From positions 1-33,127 of the forward strand of contig JADKCV010000036.1 of the NCBI GenBank assembly GCA_016718655.1: 33,127 nucleotides of DNA. Reading direction: 5' to 3'. The stretch is from Flavobacteriales bacterium. Lineage in GTDB: Bacteria; Bacteroidota; Bacteroidia; Flavobacteriales_F; PHOS-HE28. Below are positions 25,682 to 33,127 of the stretch, one piece after another. Position numbers and translations under genes: made by a program. The notes under the pieces are model-generated. The model did not search any database. It was not told the DNA's origin and saw only the letters and a list, made by a program, of their open reading frames with translations. Positions within the stretch are counted from its first letter, which is position 1. Each line of letters begins with the position of its first letter.

Positions 25682-25825
25682 CTGCGGTCCGTGGTGACCT
25701 AAAGTAAGCCCCTCGTGCGGCCCGAGCGCCGACCAGGAACTCCCCGCCACGAACAGCGCGCGGTTGAATTGGTCGTGCAGCCTTCCGCTGGCTTTCAGCC
25801 CTCGGGATCTGCGTAGCGGGAAATT

Positions 25826-25861
25826 CCGCAGGGTCTCTTCGTACCTCAGGAGAACCTGCGG
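25826..25861. repeat. Dispersed hairpin repeat, most complete copy
   Basis: Arms ccgcagggtctc and gagaacctgcgg flank the 12-base loop ttcgtacctcag, with one arm mismatch. The right half recurs at 26574-26600 and 28253-28277. It lies within the open frame upstream of the hypothetical gene. Confidence 0.6.
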
Positions 25862-25889
25862 GGGGGGCTCGATCACCATAGGTGGCCGC

Positions 25890-26477
25890 GCCGTCATCAC
25901 ATGTTGTCGCGCCGTCATCACATGTTGTCGCGCCGTCACCACATGTTGTCGCGCCGTTATCACATGTTGTCGCGCCGTCATCACATTTGGTCGCGCCGTC
26001 ACCACATGTTGTCGCGCCGTCATCACATGTTGTCGCGCCGTCATCACATTTGGTCGCGCCGTCACCACATGTGGTCGCGTCGTCATCACATGTTGTCGCA
26101 CCGTCATCACATTTGGTCGCGCCGTCATCACATGTGATCGCGCCGTCATCACATGTGATCGCGCCGTCATCACATGTTGTCGCGCCGTCATCACATGTGA
26201 TCACGCCGTCATCACATGTTGTCGCGCCGTCATCTTATGTGATCACGCCGTCATCACATGTTGTCGCGCCGTCATCACATGTGGTCGCGCCGTCATCACA
26301 TGTGGTCGCGCCGTCATCACATGTTGTCACGCCGTCATCACATGTTGTCGCGCCGTCATCTTATGTGATCACGCCGTCATCACATGTTGTCGCGCCGTCA
26401 TCACATGTGGTCACGCCGATAACACAGGTGGTTGCGCTGGCACTACAGGTGAGCGCGCCGTTGGCACAAGGGGTTGC
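25890..26477. repeat. 21-bp minisatellite, 25 good plus 3 degenerate tandem copies
   Basis: Twenty-five head-to-tail units of exactly 21 bases run from 25890 to 26414, each beginning gccgtcatcacatg or a close variant, followed by three diverged units to 26477. A further degenerate unit precedes the array at 25869-25889. Variation is concentrated at a few positions: gttgtc/gtggtc/gtgatc, tcatc/tcacc and cacatg/cacattt. Because 21 is divisible by 3, five of six frames stay open through the array, with heptapeptides such as MTARQHV (minus) and VAPSSHV (plus). There are no unique spacers, so this is not a CRISPR. The block is not shown to be translated. Replication slippage is the simplest origin. 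Confidence 0.9.
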
Positions 26478-26573
26478 CGCCTGCACTTTACCTCGCAGTA
26501 TGTCCGCCACTTGGACCGGCGTGGGGGCACCGTCCTCGGGCCCCGGCGTTGAGCGGGGTGCCCCAGAGGCCCT

Positions 26574-26600
26574 CCGTACCTCGGGAGACCCTGCGTAGCG
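26574..26600. repeat. Dispersed hairpin repeat, partial copy
   Basis: ccgtacctcgggagaccctg followed by cgtagcg matches the loop and right arm of the repeat at 25826-25861. The left arm is degenerate. Confidence 0.5.
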
Positions 26601-26711
26601 ATGAAGGCTCGGCAGTGAGGTTCCTGCCTGGCGAATGGACAGGGTTGGACCACAGATCACCGATCTGCTGGAGCGTGCATTTTGCCTGCGGAACGTATCG
26701 AACGGCCCCTT

Positions 26712-27497
26712 CTACTGTCGGATGAACTGCGCCGTTCGGACGCCCTCAGGTGTGATGACCTTCAACCACCACGCTCCGGGGGACAGACCCGTTACATCCC
26801 AAGTGATGAGGTCCCCATACCGGGAAAAGTCCGCTACGCGATGTGAGCGGCCTAATGCATCGGTGATCAGGATCCCGGTCACCGGACCTTGCTCCACGAT
26901 GGAAAGCGAAGATCCCGCCGGATTGGGGTACACGGCAATTCCTTCGATGCCTTGCTCGTCAACACCCGTGCCCAGGATCCGCTCGATCGCGATCTGGTCG
27001 AAGTAGGCGAACAGGCCCGGTTCCATCGCGTTGCCATCATCCGGGATCAGCGAGAGCTGCAGGGAGGCAAGGTCCGTGAACGGGCCCACGACGAAGGTGT
27101 CCACTGCCATCGTCCACACACCGGCAGAAGACCACGCGTCGGCCAGGACGTTGGAAGAGAAGGCCGGGCCTTCGGAGATCCGAACGGCCGCACCCGGGAT
27201 ATTCCCGGGATCGGCGCTTTTGATCCACGCGCTCAACACCCACAGGCCGGGTACCAGCCAGGTGACCGGCTGGTGCACAGCATCGGTCACCGTGCAGATG
27301 CAGTTCGGATCGACGATACCAGCACCGAAGCTCCACGAAGCGCCGCCGGGTGGTACATCATTCGAGAATTGGAATGGGGCACACGCGCATGGTTGCTCCC
27401 ATTCGTTCATTCCGTTCTCGAAGCCACCGTTGTTCACCTGCGCCATGGCCGCAAGCTCCGCAACGGCAGCCAGTAGGGTAAGGGTCCACCGTTCCAT
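26712..27497 (-). CDS. Secreted protein with T9SS type A sorting domain
   Basis: The 261-residue protein has a signal peptide (ERWTLTLLAAVAELAAMAQ), then NNGGFENGMNEWEQP, the opening of a carbohydrate-binding-like jelly-roll domain. A CAC...CIC cysteine pair and LSAWIKSADPGN follow. The last 80 residues form a T9SS sorting domain (IAVYPNPAGSSLSIV, ITDALGRSHRV, LSPGAWWLKVITPEG). No catalytic domain is present, so it may be an adhesin or binding protein. It is isolated by long intergenic stretches on both sides. The start is at the signal peptide Met. Confidence 0.85.
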   Translation of the reverse strand: MERWTLTLLAAVAELAAMAQVNNGGFENGMNEWEQPCACAPFQFSNDVPPGGASWSFGAGIVDPNCICTVTDAVHQPVTWLVPGLWVLSAWIKSADPGNIPGAAVRISEGPAFSSNVLADAWSSAGVWTMAVDTFVVGPFTDLASLQLSLIPDDGNAMEPGLFAYFDQIAIERILGTGVDEQGIEGIAVYPNPAGSSLSIVEQGPVTGILITDALGRSHRVADFSRYGDLITWDVTGLSPGAWWLKVITPEGVRTAQFIRQ

Positions 27498-27642
27498 TCC
27501 GTTGAAGTTTGTTGAAATCGATCAAGAAAACCGTGCTTCGATCAGCAGCCCGTCACGACGCTGGTGCAGCCCACATTCTGGCTGCACAGGTGGAAGACGT
27601 TGGGCCGGGTATTGGTTGCCTTACTGAACCGGGGACCGGGCA

Positions 27643-27674
27643 CTGCGTCTTTGCGTCGTTGCGGCCAACACCCC
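27643..27674. repeat. Direct repeat, copy 1
   Basis: This 32-base element contains tttgcgtcgttgcggccaac. It matches the copy at 27738 at 31 of 32 positions and is 95 bases from it. Its complement resembles the cgcaacgacgcaaaggcgc interspersed repeat seen in many Bacteroidota. Confidence 0.7.
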
Positions 27675-27737
27675 CCTCAGCGTTCCATTCTAGTTGCACA
27701 TAGCCGCAGACTACGCCAACATACCACTGGCACGGCT

Positions 27738-27769
27738 CTGCGCCTTTGCGTCGTTGCGGCCAACACCCC
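27738..27769. repeat. Direct repeat, copy 2
   Basis: This is the second copy of the 32-base repeat in the same orientation. It differs by one base (gcct instead of gtct near the left end). Confidence 0.7.
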
Positions 27770-28252
27770 ATGAGGAGGCACCACACCTCCTGCGGTCAGC
27801 ACCCAAGCACGGGGTAAGCCCTACCAGGAATTGTGCGAGCTGCCATTGGAGCAACTGTGCGCTCCATCATGGTTCTCGTCGCCCAACCGCGTGCACGAAC
27901 CGCCACTCGCTGCCATCATCATACTTATGGTGGCACTTGCGGCCGCAGCGGAAGGAAGAGACCAGGCCACGGCGGTACGACAGGTTGAACTGGAACGGGG
28001 GAGAGTTGTTCGATGTTCATGGCATTCGGGTTCGGTTAAGGACAAGCCCCGGCGCACACCCACGGGATCTGCATACGGGCAGATCTCAATTCGAATATAA
28101 TACCGCTTCGTCCGGATCCCAAATCACACCCGCCGCTCCAGATCGTTCTTATCCCACAGGCCTTAGATGATGGACATCTTCCGGATGGCCCAGACCTGCG
28201 CCGGGTCTCCGTCTTCGGGACCCTGCACTAGGGGTAGTTCTACGGGGTCCAT

Positions 28253-28277
28253 TCGTGCCTCAGGAGACACTGCGTAG
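28253..28277. repeat. Dispersed hairpin repeat, partial copy near island edge
   Basis: tcgtgcctcaggagacactg followed by cgtag matches the loop and right arm of the repeat at 25826-25861 with two differences. It lies about 110 bases before the first gene of the lower-GC island. Confidence 0.5.
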
Positions 28278-28388
28278 ATCAGAACTCAAGCAACGGACAG
28301 TCCCGGCGGAGGTTGGGTGGACACCCTGCGGTGGCCTAACTGCTTTATTTGGCGCAATGGTTGCTCAACTGGTTCTAATTCCACCACT

Positions 28389-29002
28389 ATGAAAACCTTT
28401 TGGGAACCTCCGCCAAGACGAATGCTCCAATGTGGCGCAAGAGGATTGCAGTGAATGCTGCGAGACAGTGGGGTGATGCCCCAGCCTTGGCCAGAAGACG
28501 TAGCTATTCCAGTGCTATAGCATGGAAGGTCATTGCCTTGGAGGAGATGGTCAAAAGCAATGGTTCTGGAAATCGATGCGCGGGGCACAAGATTCAGAAA
28601 GCTGAAGAACCTCAAGATCCTAGACAAGAATCACCATCAGCGGCATCTAGCCATCTTGATGGTCGCGGCAATTGACGTTCTCGGCGATTCTCTGAAAGCG
28701 GGTGTACTTTGGCTACAGGAAAATCCGGAGCAAGCGAGGAACTTCACCCTTGATCCTGAACAAGCATCAGCGTTCGTCATTCCATTGATATCGAAGCACT
28801 ACAAGTCGATTTTGGGACCTGCAATGGTGAGGACGGTCCAATGGGCTTCATTGCTCAGGGGCGCTGAACGGATGCTATCTACTGTGATTTCAAGGAGGAG
28901 ATGCTGTCGCCGAGTGATTGGGACGCCGCGACTTACAAGAGTCATTCAAAGCAATTGGACAGGGCCTATAAGGCTATGCAAGGGGCGATCAAGTCAATAT
29001 GA
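28389..29002 (+). CDS. Unknown protein A of the lower-GC island, three frame breaks
   Basis: I do not recognise this protein. Three single-base corrections (one T missing in TTTT near 28400, one extra A near 28556, one base missing near 28875) join protein-like segments into about 204 residues: MKTFLGTSAKTNAP, IAVNAARQWGDAPALARRRS, VLEIDARGTRFRKLKNLKIL, LAILMVAAIDVLGDSLKAG, FVIPLISKHYKSILGPAMV and MLSPSDWDAATYKSHSKQLD. It looks alpha-helical and soluble. The restored stop at 29000-29002 forms an ATGA overlap with gene B at 28999, which supports the restored frame. The gene faces the Gabija-like pair tail to tail, and a role in the same defence island is only inferred. Confidence 0.5.
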
Positions 29003-29306
29003 GCGAGGACCAAGCAATGACATATGGGCTGGACCTGCTTCTCAAGGCATTGCAAAACCAAGCGTCTATATCGAGATGGACGAATCCATAGCCACACACT
29101 TTCGCGATACCCAGGCCTTTGACATGATAATCGACAAGGTACACAATGGGAGTACACCTTCACATCATCGGCTCTATTACAAGCCTGCGAGCTTTGAGTA
29201 CCCCCCCGGCCCAAACGCGAGGCTCATGTTCTTAACGCGAAGTGCGGGGCTGGCTCGGCCGTATGGGGCTAAAGGGCAGATTCGTATGGCCCTGAGGAAA
29301 TTCTGA
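28999..29306 (+). CDS. Unknown protein B of the lower-GC island, one frame break
   Basis: This small protein, about 102 residues after adding one base near 29061, begins MSEDQAMTYGLDLLLKALQN. It continues with SVYIEMDESIATHFRDTQAF, then HHRLYYKPASFEYPPGPNAR and the basic end LARPYGAKGQIRMALRKF. No known domain is recognised. The start overlaps the stop of gene A (ATGA) and the gene ends 8 bases before the stop of the convergent helicase. A two-gene operon with A is likely. The fold looks mixed alpha/beta. It could be a toxin, an immunity protein or an unrelated passenger. Confidence 0.5.
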
Positions 29307-29314
29307 ATTGACGA

Positions 29315-31309
29315 TCAGACTTCCACTATTGTCCATCTACGAGCCTTCAATGTCTCAATATGTTCGCCCTCCACGCCCATCGCAGCGCGAGGCATGGCAA
29401 AGCAGATCATGTGGCTTGGTCGTGTCATGGCTACATAGGTCCGTAGCAGCCGCTTCCTGTCTTCCTTTTTCAATCCCAGTACCATTTGACCTAGTTCCAA
29501 GTAGCCATGGTAGTATGCGCTGAGAAGAATGATCATTCCAGAAGGTGTGAAGTATCAGCGTAGATAGGTGGGTCTGACCCTTGACCGAGGATGGACCCTA
29601 GTCGGATATCAACATATCGCTCATCGTTTAAATGGCGATACACATTTGGTTCTGCTTATGGACCCAGGCGTGCTTGGCACGCGGTATGCGGCAGTGGAGA
29701 TTGCCCCACTGAAGGAATGCTGATGCGCCCATTAGATTGCCAACAGAAATGCAGAGAGCTTGAGCCAACGCTAAGAATGCAGGGCATTGTACCTCCCAAG
29801 TGTCTTGCGTCGGCCCATTTCCTCCAGCTAGGAGGGTGAGAAGTAGCCCCTGTACATTTTGAGAGCTACAGTGTTATCCTCTAACAGCTCAACAACTATT
29901 CGGTGTTTGCGCGCCTTGTGCTTTGACGGTCTAATCACCCCTATGATATTTGCAAGGCGAACAATACCAGACGCGATCTTCTCAAGGCCTTGAGCAAGGT
30001 CTGATTGGCCTGACTTCAGCTTGGGCTGAGCGCACGTAGTGGATTAATAGTTTGGGTGAGGGTCTTTGCGAGTTACTCCGGAACGTAACTTACTCAATAA
30101 TTCGGAACGGCTCTTGGGAATTTGGTGTCACCTGATTGCGTCGGAGGATCATCCTTGTGGATTGCACCCACTGCAGCAACTATTCCGAGCTGTAAGGGCA
30201 GAATTTGTGAAGGTCGATAGCACATGCGCCCCATAAGCATCCAAAACACCAGAGGTCGTTGTGTTCGGAAAAATGAATACAGCGTGCTTGCAGTCATCCT
30301 GTGTGTCGGGGGATCTTGGTCCAACCCCCACTAACCCTTGCGGAACTACGGGTTGAATCGCAAATGGTGAAGCCAATGCCGCAATGGACGGTCCGAACCG
30401 ATAGCTGTTGGGTACTTAGATGCCGCCCGGAGTCGGGATCTGGAAACACATCGGTGGGGGCTGCTTCAATAACATCGCCATCATAAATCTCCTGGTTAGA
30501 ATCGCCTACGCGCTGCACAACAATCCGTGCCTCAGTCCTTGGAAATACTGCATGCAGCAGCCTCCCTTGCAAGCCCCTCGTATCCTGCATTTCATCGAGC
30601 AGCACAAGCGGAAAGCGACGCCTCAGGCCGATTGGTGCGTTGGGGTATTCATCTAAAAGTGCTTGAGCCCATACGAACATCTCGTCGTAACAGAAGAAAC
30701 CCCGCTTGGCAGCTGAGTCAATTGCACTCTCTTCGCAAGCCTATAGCTCGATGTAGAAGTGGCGAAGGGAATAGCTTACCATTAATATCAAAGTTCAATT
30801 CCTTGTCAACTATACGCAGTTGACTGAAGGACATACGACGGCGACCGAGCGATGTATTTAAGATTCCATATCCAGTTCCAATCGAATTACGTCGAACAGT
30901 GGTTGTGACATCGTCATCAATGGTCACTCCTGGGTATCCGTTAGAATTGAGCCAAAGTAGGCCATGAATCGGTTGACAAATCCGTGAATGGTGTCAATAA
31001 AGTGAGGGTAATTAAGCAATCGCTGTCCAACTGGAGTTGCCTGGAGGCGATGCTCTATTTCTTCGCGGTTCGCATTCGAGAGAGAGAACGCAAATGCCCT
31101 TTGTTTGATAGGGCCATTTGCGAGAGAGAATTGCCAGCTTAGCTACAACTAGCGTCGTCTTCCCACTTCCAGGACAAGCGGAGACATCAATCGTATTGCG
31201 AGCCTTCAGAAATTCGCGACGAGGTGCATCAAAGGGCTTCAGGCCCATAAAATCACAAACCCAGTCAATATCATGGTCTGTAACTTCCGGCAGTGCCTGA
31301 TATACTCAT
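29315..31309 (-). CDS. UvrD-like helicase of a Gabija-type system (GajB-like), many frame breaks
   Basis: Six to ten frame changes are needed, but the helicase motifs appear in order along about 660 codons. They are SACPGSGKTTLVVAKLA (Walker A, near 31150-31190), NANREEIEHRL, FIDTIHGFVNRF, VTIDDDVTT, FFCYDEMFVWAQALLDEYP, LVLLDEMQDT (Walker B, 30580-30596), VVQRVGDSNQEIYDG, PNSYRFGPSIAALASPFA, SGVLDAYGAHVLSTF, VGAIHKDD and finally TYVAMTRPSH (motif VI, near 29411-29437). This is a superfamily 1 helicase resembling Gabija GajB. The start at 31309 overlaps the stop of the nuclease gene (ATGA). GajB hydrolyses nucleotides and works with GajA against phage DNA. As written it cannot be translated whole. 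Confidence 0.7.
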
Positions 31310-33127
31310 CCGTTGACATGTGCACCCATGGCATTTGCAGGCTTCTCTGGAAAGCTCACATGCTCAATCGCCTTCACGAGATATTGAGGAAGCTTTGCTT
31401 TGAATGAAGCGGCGGTGAAGTCAGGCTTCTTTGCTGACCTAAGAAGAAGGGCAGCAAAATACTGCGCAGCTATTGCCTTGGATGCTCGCTTCGAATGAAA
31501 CATCTCATATACGTGTGTGCACAATTCTTCAATAGCCCCACCTTTGTCCCTCTCGAGTATCTCGTACTCTTTCACTGCATTGCTTAAAACCTCTTCACGG
31601 TTCTTTTTGCCTTCATTCAGAGGGTCGTCATTTGCCGCAAGACAAGCAGCTGAATATACATCCTTGGCAAAACCAGAGCGTGCAAGATCATACTCCAATG
31701 TCCAGTAGTCTTGCAACGAAGGTTTTAACTGACTGACCATCATTTGCTTGCAGTAGTGCTCGGCGATCATTTAGCTCATCTATTTGCGATTTTACGCCCT
31801 TGCCGAAGTCCCTCATGGCCTTCCATCTACGCCTATTACTTTGCCATTTGGGGTCTGAAGCATCCTCAACTAGTTGAAGTATCATAGGAGCACAATCTGG
31901 CATCACGTCCATGTCGGTGATGCAAGCAACAGGGATAGTGAGACATATTGGCTGCTCGCCTGTGCGCTGAAAAATCCGGCTAAATCGCTTTAGACCAGTT
32001 CCTCCTACGTTGACAATGGAAATGCCATGTTCGGTTAGGTCAATGCCCATGAGCTTTGCTATAGTCGGTAGCAGAATCTGCCTCGGCGTCGCCCTCAACA
32101 ATGAGCACCCCTTGTGCGAAGAACAGATTAGACTTGTGACGTCAAGGAAGCGTTGCAGGTATTTGTAGTCGCCGGCATCAAGTTGTGTATGGCCCTTCGC
32201 TAATGGGTAAGAGCGACCATTGTGCAGTAGTTGAATGTTGGCAACTTCAATCTTTGAGGCTAGGTTCGGGCTGTGAGTGGAGAGAATCACCTGTACTGCG
32301 CGCGAGCCAGCCTCCTCAGACCCTTGGGCCACATGTTCCAAGAACTCCATTAGTCTTAGTTGGCGTTGAGGATGCAGATGTGCTTCGGGCTCTTCGATCA
32401 ACAATAGCGGTAGACCCTCCGGTTCTCGACTTAGGAGCAACAGCTCGCAGGCTATGTACAGTAAGTTGTTAGAACCGAGTCCATGACGCCCTTCCTTGGA
32501 GGCGTTCGATGTATCAAACAAATCAAGTTCGAGCCTTTCAAGGATTTGCCGAAGACGTGCTTCGGGCGTGCCCCCTCCGTGAGATCAATTCGGCCGTGTA
32601 GACTGTCTCCTTTCAATGCGAGTTTGGAGAGGTACTGCGCATTTATCGCAGTCTCAGCGGCGCTAATTCCTGCATGCCTCTTGATGTGGTGGCTTGCATA
32701 GTCTGTCAGACCAAGTAGACTAAGTCGGCGCACAGCCTCGGCGTCTGTAGGCGGCGTTTCCGGGTCGAATGTCTCACCGTCATTGATGCCTTGAAAATTG
32801 GAAAGGGCTTGAGAGAGTCTTGAACCTCGACCGGCTGACAGTTCTCTCTCCGCGTCCCTTAGAGGCTTTAGGTAAGTGCTCGCCAGTAAGTCGCGAACTG
32901 ATGTTCCAATGCTGGTCCTCCACCGTCAATTCCACTACGGACCGACACATCAACCCAACGGCGCGCGCCAGGGGCTGCGCCTAGTCTTTTGGCTGACCAG
33001 TTGATTACAAAGTGGACTTCCCCATTGACGTATGATAGGTACTCCGCAAATGCACCCTTCTCGTCATCGTTGAGGTCACTAAGCGTGCAACTGACAAATG
33101 CATCCAAGGCGAGCATTCCGTTCCAGC
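31306..33127 (-). CDS. OLD-family ATPase/TOPRIM nuclease (GajA-like), 5' end beyond window, frame breaks
   Basis: The gene enters from the right edge, so the Walker A motif is missing. Downstream parts show the ABC-ATPase region (GLGSNNLLYIACELLLL near 32432-32482, LLLIEEPEAHLHP near 32370-32411, VILSTHSPNLAS) and a TOPRIM nuclease domain (GVLIVEGDAE near 32082-32112, ILLPTIAKLMG, VNVGGTGLKRF, ITDMDVMP near 31900-31921). The C-terminus has DYWTLEYDLA and ends AMGAHVNG. At least five single-base breaks are needed, including one in a GGGGG run near 32572 and others near 32905, 32120, 32075 and 31705. An OLD protein followed directly by a UvrD helicase is the class 2 OLD, or Gabija, arrangement. 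GajA is a nucleotide-regulated DNA endonuclease. Confidence 0.72.

Larger units (their letters stand above)
27498..28388. other. Repeat-containing intergenic region, no convincing gene
   Basis: These 891 bases hold two copies of a 32-base direct repeat, one copy of the dispersed hairpin repeat and a degenerate relative of it near 28198-28228. Minus-strand frames around 27821-28063 give Cys/His/Gly-rich sequence (for example SGGSCTRLGDENHDGAHSC) that might be a decayed small gene, but I cannot support a call. Confidence 0.4.

Noticed and set aside
25890..26477. CRISPR array
   Set aside because: The units are contiguous 21-base tandem repeats without unique spacers, and no cas genes are near.
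25764..26598. Plus-strand proteins made of Cys-Cys-Arg or Ser-Ser-His heptads
   Set aside because: They are only the minisatellite read in other frames, with no start signal or non-repeat domain.
27821..28063. Minus-strand Cys/His/Gly-rich small protein
   Set aside because: The sequence is suggestive (GGSCTRLGDENHDGAHSC), but the frame lacks a signal peptide, clear start or promoter and I know no matching family.
1..33127. tRNA or rRNA genes
   Set aside because: No cloverleaf or conserved rRNA segments were recognised on either strand. A tRNAscan or Rfam search would be decisive.

Overview
The window is bacterial and most likely from a GC-rich member of the Bacteroidota, probably Flavobacteriales. 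The evidence is several secreted proteins ending in type IX secretion (T9SS) C-terminal sorting domains, a GWxTD-domain protein, SRPBCC/VOC/DoxX/DUF1801 families common in Bacteroidota, and Bacteroidota-type TAnnTTTG promoter boxes a few bases upstream of start codons. Taxonomy is inferred from gene content only. No rRNA, tRNA or CRISPR array was seen.

Layout. (1) 1-6236: a same-strand run of small cytosolic or membrane-anchored proteins (DUF1801, GyrI-like, AlkD-like DNA glycosylase, YdeI, two membrane-anchored SRPBCC paralogues, VOC, a zinc-ribbon/helix-hairpin-helix/DUF1801 fusion, two AHSA1-type SRPBCC proteins, DoxX, DUF1428). Several are joined by ATGA stop/start overlaps. (2) 6530-10507: a histidine kinase facing phosphoenolpyruvate synthase (ppsA), with an unlisted 41-residue membrane protein just downstream of ppsA. 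(3) 11033-19981: secreted T9SS cargo (FG-GAP/ASPIC protein, M1-type metallopeptidase, GSDH-type beta-propeller, a Cys-rich protein), a LytTR response regulator and a conserved unknown. (4) 19982-23944: core genes xerD, aroQ, a family 2 glycosyltransferase and a GWxTD protein. (5) 24157-28280: repeat-rich accessory DNA with a REP-associated transposase carrying three perfect palindromes inside its own gene, a 25-copy 21-bp minisatellite, a dispersed hairpin repeat, a conserved hypothetical and a T9SS protein. (6) 28389-33127: visibly lower GC, with two overlapping unknown genes converging on a Gabija-like antiphage pair, a class 2 OLD-family ATPase/TOPRIM nuclease followed by a UvrD-like helicase. 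The nuclease runs off the right edge.

Many genes read correctly only if single-base insertions or deletions are allowed. They are sparse in the GC-rich part (alkD-like, HhH fusion, AHSA1, M1 peptidase, GSDH, transposase) and dense in the last 5 kb. Family motifs resume exactly after each shift, and the restored frames often end in ATGA overlaps with the next gene. I therefore favour uncorrected sequencing indels, but real decay of the right-hand island cannot be excluded from one sequence. Coordinates of such genes span the restored gene.
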